A DNA stretch of 62,269 nucleotides from Candidatus Zixiibacteriota bacterium (GTDB lineage Bacteria; Zixibacteria; MSB-5A5; GN15; JAAZOE01). The stretch lies in contig JAGLON010000024.1 of NCBI GenBank assembly GCA_023138975.1, positions 1 through 62,269 of the forward strand, written 5' to 3'. The notes under the pieces are model-generated. The model was not told the origin of the DNA and searched no databases. It was given only the letters and a program-made list of their open reading frames with translations. A program made the position numbers and the translations under genes. Position 1 is the stretch's first letter, and every line of letters begins with the position of its first letter. Below are positions 35,912 to 46,028 of this stretch, in pieces.

Positions 35912-38900
35912 CTACCGATTGAAAAGGGCTCCCCGCAAACCGGATTCAGATTTTTCCACTTTCAAATCGGGAATAGCAAGAAGGAATATCTTGAAATAGA
36001 ATCCCCTTCGAGACCCATTTGGGATCCAATAGAAATGCCCTTCCCAGCAATTCATCTGTCGATGCAGGTCGATAATTTTATCAATCGTTTCATGACGCAC
36101 AAAGTCATATCTATGAGAGTACTTCAATTTCCATTTATTTGTAATATTGACATTGAATGTAATCTGAGAAAAATGAGACTTGGAGCTTATGCGTCCATTA
36201 TTGTATGTCTCACTATAGTTGTGTGACACATTCATATTCCAATTAATCTTATTTCCTGATGCCTGCTGAGACTGTTTTTCACCCGGCAAAGTCGGCGATG
36301 GAAATTGGCTCAGGCTGTCCTGAAGCAGTTCCTTCTGATAATCTCTTTCAGAATCAAGTCCGGTGCGAGTATAATCATCTGAAACCGAACCGCGTAACTG
36401 GAATGACGAATTTACCGAGAACGATTGTAATTGAGGGCGCCACCATATGAGTTTATCATTATTATCATACATGCTATGGGCTAAAGAACCGGAGAGACTA
36501 ATATTTTTAAGGATACTTGATGAGATACGCGTCGACAAACTTGAAAACTTTTTCCCTGTTGCTTCAAAATTATACCCGGTACTCGTACTTACTCGCAGAA
36601 CATCAAGTTTCTGCTCTTTATCCCCTTTTTTTATGGAAGCCTGAATATTATTAGAAACCGACATCCCCAGCGTCAGTTGTCTTCCGCCGCCACCGCCAAT
36701 CCCGGCATAGCTTTTGACGGCAGCGTTTTTAGAAACTAACGGAGCCCAGTTCATGCTTATCGAAGGTGTAAAAATATGACGAATAGCCTGCAATCCTTTT
36801 ACATTTATATTAAAAGTACCGTACAAGTTCGTTTTGGCGCCAAATCGCGCCGAAACACTACCTCGGCGGTAGGCACGATTACCGGGGATTCCAGCGTCAT
36901 CAAGCATATTCGTAAAAGGCAGAAAATACCATGTCTCCTGACCGCTAACGCTTTCATTAATATCGAAATATGTAAACAGTTTTTGCGAAGCTGATATTGA
37001 CATAGAATGGTTGAGATATTGGTATTTTTTATTATTATTAGTTACCACCGTGTCAGTTACGGTGACTTCTTCCCCAACGGGATCCATATAAGTTTCTGTG
37101 TTTATTTCTGTACTTTTACTGCTTAAGGTTTTTACTAAGAAGTTATTACTATAACCGATATTTATTCTGTTGTACCAGCTTTCAAATAGCTTACCGTCAA
37201 TTTTCTCTCCACTGCCGAAAGGACGAAATGATTTAATGGAAAAACGTCCGCTGGGCAGACTGCTTGATTTCGAATCTGTATCGAGATTATTCACATGTTC
37301 AAAATTCAATGATATTGAACCCCAGCCAAGGCTTTTTGAGAAATTTGCTTTCGAGGTAACGTTTCGATTTCGGCGGTCATTTATATCATTTGAATAATCG
37401 GTATAATATGACTTATCCGAAACAAAATTGCCCGAGGCTCCAAACTTGATATCATAAGGAAGAGTTTGACTATGACTTCCGCTTAAGCTCCAGCGTCTCG
37501 TGACGCTTTCACTAGTAACATATTCCTCGTTCTCGCGCGCATATGTCGCGCGGACATATCCGGTATAAGCATAGCGCTTATTATACCTTAGAAGACCATT
37601 TATTGTGATCCCAATGTTTTCATAGAAGTCAAGCGCGCCTTCAAGGTCCCAGTACTCAGACGCCGCCCAATAATAGCCCAGATTGCCAATAAAACGATTT
37701 CCCTTCTCAAAATTACCCAGCTTGATGGGCAATATCCCCGAATGCCTCCCCCGTTGGAGCGGAAACACATAGTATGGCAGATACATAACCGGTAGTTTAT
37801 GAATATATAGTGTCACCGGACGGGCAATAACCCGCTCATCTTTAATTACCTTCATCCTTTTGGCATGAAAGTGAAAGTTAGGATTTTCCTTGTCGCAGGG
37901 AATTAAGACACCATTTTCCACGTAAAAGACTTTATCATCCTCTTTAAATAAATCCTCTCCCCGATACCGAGTTTTTTCAAAAAGAGTCGCCGCATCTTCA
38001 ATTAAGCCTTTTTTTGTGTCAACATTGAAAACCAAACGGGTTCCGAATATCTCCTCCCCGCCGTCCTTTAACATCAACGGTGTAATATCCGGTATCGAGT
38101 CGGTGCTATCGATTTTAGCCCGAGCGATAATGATTCTATTAGGGATATCGTAATCTACCGAATGAGCTTTTAGCTCCACCTGTTTTTGATGAATCTCGGA
38201 GTTTCCGGTAACCCTGATTATCCGTTCGGGAGCAAAAAACTCAAGCAGCTGTCCTTTATATAAGATGGAGTCTTCAGCAAAGGATGGCTCCTCCGCTTCA
38301 ACCAGTAAAGTATCAGAAACGACTGCTGAATCGGCTGATAAAGAAGTGTCAGAAGCGTTATACCGCTCCTTAAACTGCTGTTCGGTCATAAGTACCGCTT
38401 GACAGGTATCACAGGGGCTGTCGCTATCAGCTTTTACAGAATCGGCTTTTGATTGTTTTGAGTTATTTTGGGTGGATGTATTTTCGGTAATATACACACC
38501 TTCAGCGCCGCCAATGACCTCGGCTTTTATAATCTTTCTATTCTCGACATAAATATAAATTGTATCACCCGAAACAAAGTTCTTACCCGCTCCGGTCGAA
38601 TCATCAGCTCCGGGATAATATTCGGACTGAGCCGCTCCCGTAGCCGCTATTTTTCTGACTTGGTCATCTTTGAAGTAAAACGAGATTGATTCCCCTGATA
38701 AGTTCGATTTACCTGAAAATTCACCTGTACTCGTATTGGATTCTTCGACAAAACTTGCCTTTGCGTTACTAAACACCTGAATAGACTCAATTCTGCTTTC
38801 ACCAAAATGAATATCCATAAAGTCTCCGGATATCCGGGATGAATCCCGTACCGCAACCGGATCATCCATCAGGTATAGTTTGTTTTCGAGTTTAAACATC

Positions 38901-39478
38901 TCGGCACAACCGCAGGTCGCTTCGGTACCGGAATGTTTTATATAAACATTATCAATAGCCATTCCGTTTTGTTCATCGCGGTAAAAGAATAAATAATCGG
39001 CTGTAATTTTAACGATGTTTTTATAATCAGGATAATTCAGATACAGCCACGGGTCGTTTTCCATATAAATCGCTTTATCCCGTAGATTGTATTCGACAAA
39101 TTGTGCCTCGGCTCGAATGGAATCCTTTTTTTGGACAAGAACAACATTGCCTTCGGCAAACATCAGAGAATCACTGTGGTAATAGCGAATTTTATCGGCC
39201 CATATGTGCTGAGAGGAATCAAACGCCTCGACATTACCGAAGAAATAGATAATATCATAATCTTGATACCATGCCAGTGAATCAGCCAAAATATTCGTTG
39301 AGTCAATCCGGAACTTGAGATTTCCGCTGCCATACCAGACCATGCCGCTGTCGGTCGTACGCATATCAAGATTGTCAAAATTATCAAAATGAAGAGATTT
39401 TTTACTATCGCCCGCAGATACTCCTGCAGATAAAATAATAATACAAAAAAATAAAACTATTCCGGTATTCCATTTCAT
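35912..39478 (-). CDS. lptD: LptD/OstA-like LPS assembly outer membrane protein (large)
   Basis: Predicted to place lipopolysaccharide into the outer leaflet of the outer membrane. The 1188 residues begin with a signal peptide (VLFFCIIILSAGVSAG). Residues about 40-500 look like repeated OstA/LptA beta-jellyroll sequence (SLMFAEGNVVLVQKKDSIRAE, VDYDIPNRIIIARAKI). From about 500 (VIKDERVIARPVTLYIHKLPVMYLPYYVFPL) it becomes a long beta barrel rich in aromatic and Ser/Asn residues. It is longer than E. coli LptD (about 780) because the periplasmic part is expanded by an extra OstA-like stretch and an acidic Ser/Asp-rich linker near 335-390. Confidence 0.85.
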   Translation of the reverse strand: MKWNTGIVLFFCIIILSAGVSAGDSKKSLHFDNFDNLDMRTTDSGMVWYGSGNLKFRIDSTNILADSLAWYQDYDIIYFFGNVEAFDSSQHIWADKIRYYHSDSLMFAEGNVVLVQKKDSIRAEAQFVEYNLRDKAIYMENDPWLYLNYPDYKNIVKITADYLFFYRDEQNGMAIDNVYIKHSGTEATCGCAEMFKLENKLYLMDDPVAVRDSSRISGDFMDIHFGESRIESIQVFSNAKASFVEESNTSTGEFSGKSNLSGESISFYFKDDQVRKIAATGAAQSEYYPGADDSTGAGKNFVSGDTIYIYVENRKIIKAEVIGGAEGVYITENTSTQNNSKQSKADSVKADSDSPCDTCQAVLMTEQQFKERYNASDTSLSADSAVVSDTLLVEAEEPSFAEDSILYKGQLLEFFAPERIIRVTGNSEIHQKQVELKAHSVDYDIPNRIIIARAKIDSTDSIPDITPLMLKDGGEEIFGTRLVFNVDTKKGLIEDAATLFEKTRYRGEDLFKEDDKVFYVENGVLIPCDKENPNFHFHAKRMKVIKDERVIARPVTLYIHKLPVMYLPYYVFPLQRGRHSGILPIKLGNFEKGNRFIGNLGYYWAASEYWDLEGALDFYENIGITINGLLRYNKRYAYTGYVRATYARENEEYVTSESVTRRWSLSGSHSQTLPYDIKFGASGNFVSDKSYYTDYSNDINDRRNRNVTSKANFSKSLGWGSISLNFEHVNNLDTDSKSSSLPSGRFSIKSFRPFGSGEKIDGKLFESWYNRINIGYSNNFLVKTLSSKSTEINTETYMDPVGEEVTVTDTVVTNNNKKYQYLNHSMSISASQKLFTYFDINESVSGQETWYFLPFTNMLDDAGIPGNRAYRRGSVSARFGAKTNLYGTFNINVKGLQAIRHIFTPSISMNWAPLVSKNAAVKSYAGIGGGGGRQLTLGMSVSNNIQASIKKGDKEQKLDVLRVSTSTGYNFEATGKKFSSLSTRISSSILKNISLSGSLAHSMYDNNDKLIWWRPQLQSFSVNSSFQLRGSVSDDYTRTGLDSERDYQKELLQDSLSQFPSPTLPGEKQSQQASGNKINWNMNVSHNYSETYNNGRISSKSHFSQITFNVNITNKWKLKYSHRYDFVRHETIDKIIDLHRQMNCWEGHFYWIPNGSRRGFYFKIFLLAIPDLKVEKSESGLRGALFNR

Positions 39479-39481
39479 CGA

Positions 39482-40672
39482 CTATATATCGAGGACTTTC
39501 TCCGGATGTGCAATTAAAACTTGCAAATCCTCCGGCCTAAATCCTCCTCCCTGGGCTATTTGCGGCGAGCCGCCGCCTTTACCTCCGTATATTTCCACCG
39601 CTTTTTTAATGATATCCGAGGCAGATAATTTTGTCTCCTTATTGACCGCAACTACTAATTTATCGTTCATTCCAATAATTGCGGCCGCCGGATACTTATT
39701 TATTATACCCAAGGCGGCCCCCTTAGCCTCATTAAAGTCATTTCCCTCAAGATAGATCGCGACCACTTTTACCCCCGAAATCATTTGGGTTTTTGAAATC
39801 CAATCCTCGATTAATCCCGGCAACATGCTTTTCTTAAGAGAGGAAACCTGCCTGCGATACGAGTCTCTCTCATCCAGTAATTGTATGACAGCAGCTTCGG
39901 TTTCCCGTCCATGACGAGTCAGCAGGTTTGAAATATTTTCAATCTGCTCCAGCCGCCAGTGATAATCTTCCAGAGCGCCGAAACCAGTCAGAAAACGTAA
40001 TCGAATCGTACTGCGAATTTTTTCGAGTCCGATGATTTTTATCATTCCGACTGAACCGGTTGACTTACAATGAGTCCCTCCGCAGGCTGACCAGTCAAAA
40101 CCATCAACCTCAATGATACGATATTCACTTTCCGAACGATCCGGAATTTTCCTCAGAGGGAGTTCCTTTAATCTATCCCCAGGAATATAACTCACCGATA
40201 CGGGCCTGTTTTCAAAGACAATCTGATTGGCCAGTATTTCAGCCCGATGAATATCCTCATCGCTCAAATTTGCCGTATTGAGGTCAATGGTACTGTCATC
40301 CTCCCCCAGCCGCGCGCTAACTGTTTCGGCAGTACAGGCTCGAACAAATGCCTGAGAAAGAATATGTTGCCCGGTATGCTTCTGCATATTATCCCGGCGG
40401 CGCTCCCAATCGATATGACAGGGCACTAATTCACCGGCCCGAATATCCAAACTGTCTTTGACGATATGTATAATTTCATCATTCTCGCTGATTACATTTA
40501 CTACAGGGCAATCCTTGATCATACCCGTATCAAACAACTGCCCCCCCGAAGTCGGGTAAAAGGCGGTTTTATTTAATTTTACGAGGTAGCCGTCTTTGCT
40601 CTTCTCAATAGATACGACTTCAGCCTCGAAATCAATCATATAGGAGTCGTTATGGTAAAGTTTTTCAGTCAT
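39482..40672 (-). CDS. AlaX-type alanyl-tRNA editing protein with DHHA1 domain
   Basis: Predicted to hydrolyse mischarged Ser- or Gly-tRNA-Ala in trans. It resembles the editing half of alanyl-tRNA synthetase without the catalytic core: a beta-barrel N-terminus (NKTAFYPTSGGQLFDTG), the zinc motifs HTGQH and CGGTHCKSTG of the tRNA_SAD domain, and a C-terminal DHHA1-like domain (GKGGGSPQIAQGGG). About 396 residues, the long AlaX form. I chose ATG 40672, which removes the overlap with the upstream gene; the TTG at 40696 is possible. Domain order and motifs are clear; the exact substrate is not. Confidence 0.9.
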   Translation of the reverse strand: MTEKLYHNDSYMIDFEAEVVSIEKSKDGYLVKLNKTAFYPTSGGQLFDTGMIKDCPVVNVISENDEIIHIVKDSLDIRAGELVPCHIDWERRRDNMQKHTGQHILSQAFVRACTAETVSARLGEDDSTIDLNTANLSDEDIHRAEILANQIVFENRPVSVSYIPGDRLKELPLRKIPDRSESEYRIIEVDGFDWSACGGTHCKSTGSVGMIKIIGLEKIRSTIRLRFLTGFGALEDYHWRLEQIENISNLLTRHGRETEAAVIQLLDERDSYRRQVSSLKKSMLPGLIEDWISKTQMISGVKVVAIYLEGNDFNEAKGAALGIINKYPAAAIIGMNDKLVVAVNKETKLSASDIIKKAVEIYGGKGGGSPQIAQGGGFRPEDLQVLIAHPEKVLDI

Positions 40673-40688
40673 GCTCTCACCCCGGCAG

Positions 40689-41450
40689 TTATCCAACTGT
40701 ATTTATTAACGAACCGATATTCTCGATACGAACTTCAATAGTATCTCCGATCTGCATCGGATCAATCCCCTGAGGCGTTCCGGTCGAAATAACATCACCC
40801 GGTTCAAGTGTCATCACCCCTGAAATGAAACTGATTAATTCCGGAATCTTGAATATCATATCCGATGTTTTACCACATTGCTTTTGTTCGCCGTTTAAAT
40901 ATGCTTCGACGGAGATATCCGAGGCATCAATACCGGTTACAACATAAGGCCCCACCGGACAAAAGGTGTCAAACCCCTTACCACGAGTCCATTGTCCGTC
41001 TGCCTTCTGGATATGGCGAGCCGTGACATCGTTCAGACAAGTGTAGCCGAATATATGGTCTGTAACTTTTCCCTCAGGAATTCTGCGGCCTTTAGTTCCG
41101 ATGATGACAGCCAATTCAGCCTCGTAATCAACTCTATCACAGTTATCGGGGTACTCAATCACTTCATTTTGCCCGATAAGAGCACTCGGCGGCTTCATAA
41201 ACAGCATCGGGTTTTTGGGCGGTTCTGTCGCAGATTGAGATTGTTTGACATGCCTGCGATAGTTCAATCCGACACAAATAATTTTCGATGGTTGAACCGG
41301 GCAAAGAAGTTTAACATCATCAAGAGATGCTTCTTTTCCATTCGGCGTTTCGTTTATCCAATACGGTTCAGCACAGAAGCTAACTTTATCATCCTCGATA
41401 TACCCATATTCTATTTTGCCGTTATACTCACATCGGATATATTTTTTCAC
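40689..41450 (-). CDS. Fumarylacetoacetate hydrolase-family protein
   Basis: A 253-residue enzyme of the FAH fold, which covers acylpyruvases, decarboxylases and hydratases acting on small dicarbonyl acids. Typical motifs are ICVGLNYRRHV, the metal ligands in DYEAELAVIIG, and GKGFDTFCPVGP; the end STGTPQGIDPM is standard. The substrate cannot be inferred; many such stand-alone genes act as oxaloacetate decarboxylases or acylpyruvases. It is on the same strand as the AlaX gene, 16 bp upstream of its start. Confidence 0.92.
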   Translation of the reverse strand: MKKYIRCEYNGKIEYGYIEDDKVSFCAEPYWINETPNGKEASLDDVKLLCPVQPSKIICVGLNYRRHVKQSQSATEPPKNPMLFMKPPSALIGQNEVIEYPDNCDRVDYEAELAVIIGTKGRRIPEGKVTDHIFGYTCLNDVTARHIQKADGQWTRGKGFDTFCPVGPYVVTGIDASDISVEAYLNGEQKQCGKTSDMIFKIPELISFISGVMTLEPGDVISTGTPQGIDPMQIGDTIEVRIENIGSLINTVG

Positions 41451-41487
41451 AGAAACTCTCCTTCTCTACGACTGGATTATAGTTCCT

Positions 41488-42849
41488 CTATACCTGTATC
41501 GAACCGGTTTTTTTCCATCGTCCCAGTGAGAACCAGTACAGCATAACCAACGCTCGGGCACATGTGGTCAAGGTTATCGCCCACCACATACCGTTTATTC
41601 CCATATTCAATTCAAAACAAAAATAATAGGCCAGCGGCAGTCTTAGCATCGTTCCCGGAATTGAAATCAAGGTCGGAGGCATTGTATTTCCGGCACCGGA
41701 AAACGCGCCTTCAAGAACTATTTCGACCGCCATAAATGATTGAGATATGGCCAGTATCTTTAAGTAGTAAACGGCGATATCTATCACTTCCTTATCTTCT
41801 ATAAAAAAAGAAGCCAGTTGTCTGGGAAAAACTAAAAACATTACCGATATGCCCATCGTAAACAAAACGCAGAAGCCTGTTGCATACCAGGCGGACTTGG
41901 CTGCTCGCTTAGTATCTCCGGCCCCAAGGCTCTGTCCGACCATTGTTGACGCGGCCATTGAAAACCCAAAACAGACCATATAAGAAAGCGACTCCATGCG
42001 GTTGCCAATCATCAGGGCTGATTCCGCGGCGGTCCCAAAGCCATTTACGATACGATTCAAGAAGATATATACTATTGAAAACGACACGCTTGAGATAGAG
42101 ACCGGGAACCCTATTTTTGTGACAATCCAGGCCAGATTAAAATCAAGTTTTTCAAAGAGTTTAAATTGTAATTTATATCCGAACAGCCCGCGTTTTATCA
42201 AGATTACATATATAGCCGTTTCAAATGCTACTGAAATAATAGTCGCCACAGCCGCGCCCTCAACGCCCATTTCGGGAAACGGCCCAACCCCAAATATAAA
42301 CAAAGGATCGAGAATAATATTGAGCACAACCGCCGAGGATGTAGCGACAAGGTGCACCTTCATTTTACCTGCCGCGCGGAAAATCGCGGAAAACGACTCA
42401 TTAATAAAGAAGAATATAACACCGAGGAAAAATATACGCAGATAGGCAATGCCCATTACCGCGACAGATTCTTCCGGTCTCATAAACTGAATAATTTCCG
42501 GTGTAAAAATATAGCCCAAGATACAGTAGACAATCCCCGACCAAATCGCGTAATTAAACGACTGCCCCGCTACCCGACTAACCTCTTCCTCTTTGCCAGC
42601 ACCGATGGCGCGCGAAATAATAGCCACTACCCCGGTTGGTATTATCATTAATAATGAAAACACAACCCACATTGGGAACATGCTTGTGGTCAAGGCGGCG
42701 ACTTCTTCTTTCCCCAGCATGCCGACCCACTTGGTATCCGTAATCGCAAGCATCGTATGCAAAAGCATAGATGTTACGGCTGGCCAGCTTAACCGCCAAA
42801 TAGCATTTATCAATGACCCTTCGGTGTATTTTTCTTCTTTGTCAGCCAT
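41488..42849 (-). CDS. MATE-family efflux transporter
   Basis: A 453-residue membrane protein with about 12 hydrophobic segments and the MATE pattern of two related halves (SWPAVTSMLLHTMLAITDT; TKIGFPVSISSVSFSIVYIF). It should export cationic or drug-like compounds in exchange for Na+ or H+. It begins after a terminator that ends the aro operon, so it probably has its own promoter or weak read-through. Substrate unknown. Confidence 0.93.
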   Translation of the reverse strand: MADKEEKYTEGSLINAIWRLSWPAVTSMLLHTMLAITDTKWVGMLGKEEVAALTTSMFPMWVVFSLLMIIPTGVVAIISRAIGAGKEEEVSRVAGQSFNYAIWSGIVYCILGYIFTPEIIQFMRPEESVAVMGIAYLRIFFLGVIFFFINESFSAIFRAAGKMKVHLVATSSAVVLNIILDPLFIFGVGPFPEMGVEGAAVATIISVAFETAIYVILIKRGLFGYKLQFKLFEKLDFNLAWIVTKIGFPVSISSVSFSIVYIFLNRIVNGFGTAAESALMIGNRMESLSYMVCFGFSMAASTMVGQSLGAGDTKRAAKSAWYATGFCVLFTMGISVMFLVFPRQLASFFIEDKEVIDIAVYYLKILAISQSFMAVEIVLEGAFSGAGNTMPPTLISIPGTMLRLPLAYYFCFELNMGINGMWWAITLTTCARALVMLYWFSLGRWKKTGSIQV

Positions 42850-42854
42850 AATAT

Positions 42855-42880
42855 AAAAAGGGAGGCATTATATACCTCCC
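42855..42880 (-). terminator. Rho-independent terminator at end of the argS-aro operon
   Basis: On the minus strand GGGAGG and CCTCCC form a stem with a 9-base loop followed by TTTTT. It lies between the peptidase-like lipoprotein gene and the MATE gene. Confidence 0.75.
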
Positions 42881-42910
42881 CGTGGAATATATCTTATTTA
42901 ATCAGCGCGG

Positions 42911-44503
42911 TCAATTGTCGATATCGGCTAATATATATTTTGCCGTAAATTCTTCTCCAGTCGCCCGTTCTAATAAGGTCCGCCAGTCTTCTTTGCCGCC
43001 AAATCTGAACACATTTTGGACCATGAATTCACGGGTGCGTTGATTATCAAGCAAAGTTCCATACTTTTCTGTAATATAGTTTCTGATTTGTCCCTCAATA
43101 CAATAGCCAATAATCTCCTCAGGCAAAGAGACTGGTTCGCCAACCAGCTTGATATCCATTGCCCATGAGCTAAGAGACGGTTTTATATCAAGCAGAGTGT
43201 ATTTTTGATAAATAGAAGTATAACGGCTGTTCATATCCGCAAACGGATCTTTGTATATCTCAAGTTCAAACTTGAGACGAGCAAGGTTCAGGCGAATTTC
43301 AAACAAGCGTTCAAAGCGCTGCCATGTTTTCATCGACAATACTAATGGCTCAGGCATTCCTGCGTATTTTCTATTCCAATCGGCTTCGAATGTCAACCGG
43401 GTAAAAATCCCGCAGATACCGCGCTCAAAGCAGAGAGAAGGAGCCCTCGAAAACAAATAGTCAGTCTTGTCAATATAGCAGCCGTACAATCCCTCGCCTA
43501 CAGTACCGACTAATTCGTCAAATGAATCTTTTCCATCTCTCACTGTATATGCGATTCTTACATCATATGGTACTGCGATCGGCAGTAAGATAGCGCTATT
43601 ACTAGTTTTAATGTCCGTCGAGATTTGTTTTATATATATAGGATGATCATCAAGTTTTAGTCCCAGTCCGGCAAAAGTTTGCCTGACCATCCGCATTTGT
43701 TTATCACCTGTAAAATAACTAGCCGATTGACTGATAGCCCGCCTGAATAAAAAATCCAAATCCCATGCACCAAGTTGTTTGATCTTCAGGCTGGTTTTAA
43801 GGGAATCAATTAATTGACGGTACGGTTCCGCCGTTAACTCCTCGATTTCATCGACTAAATTTGATAATTCTGACTTATCCAGGCTTGTACCGGCCAGCAT
43901 CATATCATAATAGGATTTATACCCAAATTTTGCGGCCATTTGATTTCTGAGACGAATCAACCTTGTAATTGATTCATTCATTTGTGTTGCGGGCGCTATT
44001 TGTGCAAAATAAGCTTCTTTACGTCTCTGCCGGCTGCTTTCGTTGCCGATAATACCATCCAGTTTTTCAAACGTAATGTTCTTACCTTCGAAGGAATATT
44101 GATACTCCGTGAAATATTTAATGATTGAATCAGTTGACGATTTTAATTCAAGTCTGTTTTCCAAAGTAGATTTTAAAACCGCACGATTGATAAGCTCAAG
44201 TTTTCTTTTATTCTTATAATCTTTCTCCGCGATCAAAAATCGCTTGACTCGCACCGGGAGCTCAGGCTGTGAGATAAGTTTTTTATGCAAATCCTGATAG
44301 TATTCGAGCGAATCCGATTTTCCTGTTGTCAAATATTCCCATTGAAAAAAAGCTGTCTTTCGATGGAGGAATTCAATCTTCGATTCAAAGTCTGTGATAA
44401 AATCTGCCGCGCTTCCCACAGGTGCCTGTTTTGATTTACAGCCACCGAAGATAACGACCGTTAGCAGGATTAGTGCGACTGCGGTTATGTGATATCGTTT
44501 CAT
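42911..44503 (-). CDS. Peptidase-like lipoprotein (M2/M3 zincin relative without HEXXH)
   Basis: About 530 residues with a lipoprotein signal (ALILLTVVIFGGC). The helical body resembles M2 (ACE-like) and M3 metallopeptidases: RNQMAAKFGYKSYYDMML, then the region where the zinc motif should be. Instead of HEMGH it reads GTVGE within ELVGTVGEGLYG, while the later Glu region (LCFERGICGIF) is kept. It is therefore probably not an active zinc protease. I chose ATG 44503, with AAGGA 8 bases upstream; a longer start at 44539 would overlap aroQ further. It closes the shikimate operon, but a link to that pathway is not apparent. Its likely place is the inner face of the outer membrane or the outer face of the inner membrane. 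Confidence 0.7.
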   Translation of the reverse strand: MKRYHITAVALILLTVVIFGGCKSKQAPVGSAADFITDFESKIEFLHRKTAFFQWEYLTTGKSDSLEYYQDLHKKLISQPELPVRVKRFLIAEKDYKNKRKLELINRAVLKSTLENRLELKSSTDSIIKYFTEYQYSFEGKNITFEKLDGIIGNESSRQRRKEAYFAQIAPATQMNESITRLIRLRNQMAAKFGYKSYYDMMLAGTSLDKSELSNLVDEIEELTAEPYRQLIDSLKTSLKIKQLGAWDLDFLFRRAISQSASYFTGDKQMRMVRQTFAGLGLKLDDHPIYIKQISTDIKTSNSAILLPIAVPYDVRIAYTVRDGKDSFDELVGTVGEGLYGCYIDKTDYLFSRAPSLCFERGICGIFTRLTFEADWNRKYAGMPEPLVLSMKTWQRFERLFEIRLNLARLKFELEIYKDPFADMNSRYTSIYQKYTLLDIKPSLSSWAMDIKLVGEPVSLPEEIIGYCIEGQIRNYITEKYGTLLDNQRTREFMVQNVFRFGGKEDWRTLLERATGEEFTAKYILADIDN

Positions 44504-44504
44504 C

Positions 44505-44933
44505 TCAATCATCCTTAAAATAATCGAGCGCGCGAACATATCCTTCCACGCCCTGTCCGCTGATTACTCCGGCACAAATATCGGATAAAACCGATTTTTT
44601 ACGCCATTCCTCACGGTTATTAATATCAGAAATATGCACTTCTACCGTTTTCAAATCTGTTCCGGTAATACAATCGCGAATCGCATAACTATAATGCGTG
44701 AACGCACCCGGATTAATAACAATCCCATCAGCGCCTCGATAAGACTCCTGTATAAAATCTATTATTGCCCCTTCGTGATTGCTCTGAAAGGCAACAATTT
44801 TCATCTTGTAAACTTGAGCTTCTTCGGCAACGATTCGCTCAATTTCCGGTAATGTTGTTGTACCATATATTTCAGGTTCTCTGACACCTAGCATATTGAG
44901 GTTGGGGCCGTTTATAAACAGAATTGTTTTCAT
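44505..44933 (-). CDS. aroQ: 3-dehydroquinate dehydratase, type II
   Basis: Converts 3-dehydroquinate to 3-dehydroshikimate. The 142 residues contain NGPNLNMLGVREPEIYG (with the active-site Tyr at the end), the catalytic His region QSNHEGAIID and NPGAFTHYSYAIRD. It lies 3 bp after aroB in the shikimate operon. Confidence 0.97.
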   Translation of the reverse strand: MKTILFINGPNLNMLGVREPEIYGTTTLPEIERIVAEEAQVYKMKIVAFQSNHEGAIIDFIQESYRGADGIVINPGAFTHYSYAIRDCITGTDLKTVEVHISDINNREEWRKKSVLSDICAGVISGQGVEGYVRALDYFKDD

Positions 44934-44936
44934 TTC

Positions 44937-46028
44937 CTACCCATTAACAAATTCAATCATGAAACTGATCGCATCAATAATTTTCTTTTTTGAATCGATA
45001 GCCTTTATCCGGGGTGTACCGATTCTATCAAGCAATACGAAAACCAGTTTACCGTTACTATTTTTCTTATCGACATACATTGGTGTTAAATAATCGGATG
45101 GTTTGTTTTTTAATGGTTTCAGACTTGTGCGAAATTTATCAATAAACATCATCCCAGAGTTAAAATCTGTTCTGGTTAACCTTCCACACGAATAGGACAA
45201 ATGAAGAGCCCCGGCTATTCCGGCCAATACCGCTTCGCCATGACGATACCTTCTGTATCCTTCTACTTTTTCAATCGCATGACCAAATGTATGACCAAAA
45301 TTCAAAATCATACGTTTCCCAGAATCAAAAGTATCCCGGGCTACGACATCGGCCTTAAATTTCATCGCGGTCAGAGCCAGTTTGAATAATTTTCCATTAA
45401 TTTCTGATTTACTCGAGCAATCAATAGCACAGGCTTTAGTTAGAAAATCACTCCCGGATATAAATCCGACCTTAACTATTTCACCTAATCCCTCGACAAT
45501 TTCTCTACGGCCAAGCGTCTTCAACCAATTCTCATTCACCACCACAGCTTTTGGCTGATAAAAAGTCCCTATCAAGTTTTTACCGAGGCTATGATTTACC
45601 CCGACTTTACCGCCGATAGACGAATCGACCATGGCCAGAAGTGATGTCGGAGCTTGAATCAATTTGACGCTGCGCTTAAAGGTTGCTGCCGCGAATCCGG
45701 CCGTATCCCCTACGACACCGCCTCCCAGTGCGATAACCATATCTTTTCGGGACAATCCGATATCGAAGAAATGATCATACAAAGTATTGACGGTCTTTTG
45801 GGTTTTATATTTCTCCCCGTCGCCCATTACTATAGGCACGGCTTTAACTCCGGCAGGAAGATATTTTTGTATAAATGCTTCACCATGCAAAGCAAAAACA
45901 GTCGGATTGGACACAATGGCAACGTTGACTGATTCTTTCAACAAGGCCTTAAAATCTGACTTGACCGGTCCAATTATAACCGGGTATTTTTCCAAACCGG
46001 CGCGAACAATGAATTTTCTATTTGGCAT
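44937..46028 (-). CDS. aroB: 3-dehydroquinate synthase
   Basis: Cyclises DAHP to 3-dehydroquinate with NAD and a divalent metal. The 363 residues have the NAD-binding ALGGGVVGDTAGFAAATFKRS and the metal site with E in IVEGLGEIVKVG and H in ILNFGHTFGHAIE. It overlaps the aroK end by 11 bp. Confidence 0.97.
   Translation of the reverse strand: MPNRKFIVRAGLEKYPVIIGPVKSDFKALLKESVNVAIVSNPTVFALHGEAFIQKYLPAGVKAVPIVMGDGEKYKTQKTVNTLYDHFFDIGLSRKDMVIALGGGVVGDTAGFAAATFKRSVKLIQAPTSLLAMVDSSIGGKVGVNHSLGKNLIGTFYQPKAVVVNENWLKTLGRREIVEGLGEIVKVGFISGSDFLTKACAIDCSSKSEINGKLFKLALTAMKFKADVVARDTFDSGKRMILNFGHTFGHAIEKVEGYRRYRHGEAVLAGIAGALHLSYSCGRLTRTDFNSGMMFIDKFRTSLKPLKNKPSDYLTPMYVDKKNSNGKLVFVLLDRIGTPRIKAIDSKKKIIDAISFMIEFVNG

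Noticed and set aside
40992..41546. 184-codon plus-strand frame across the FAH-family gene
   Set aside because: Antisense to a clear FAH gene and the end of the MATE gene, without family resemblance.
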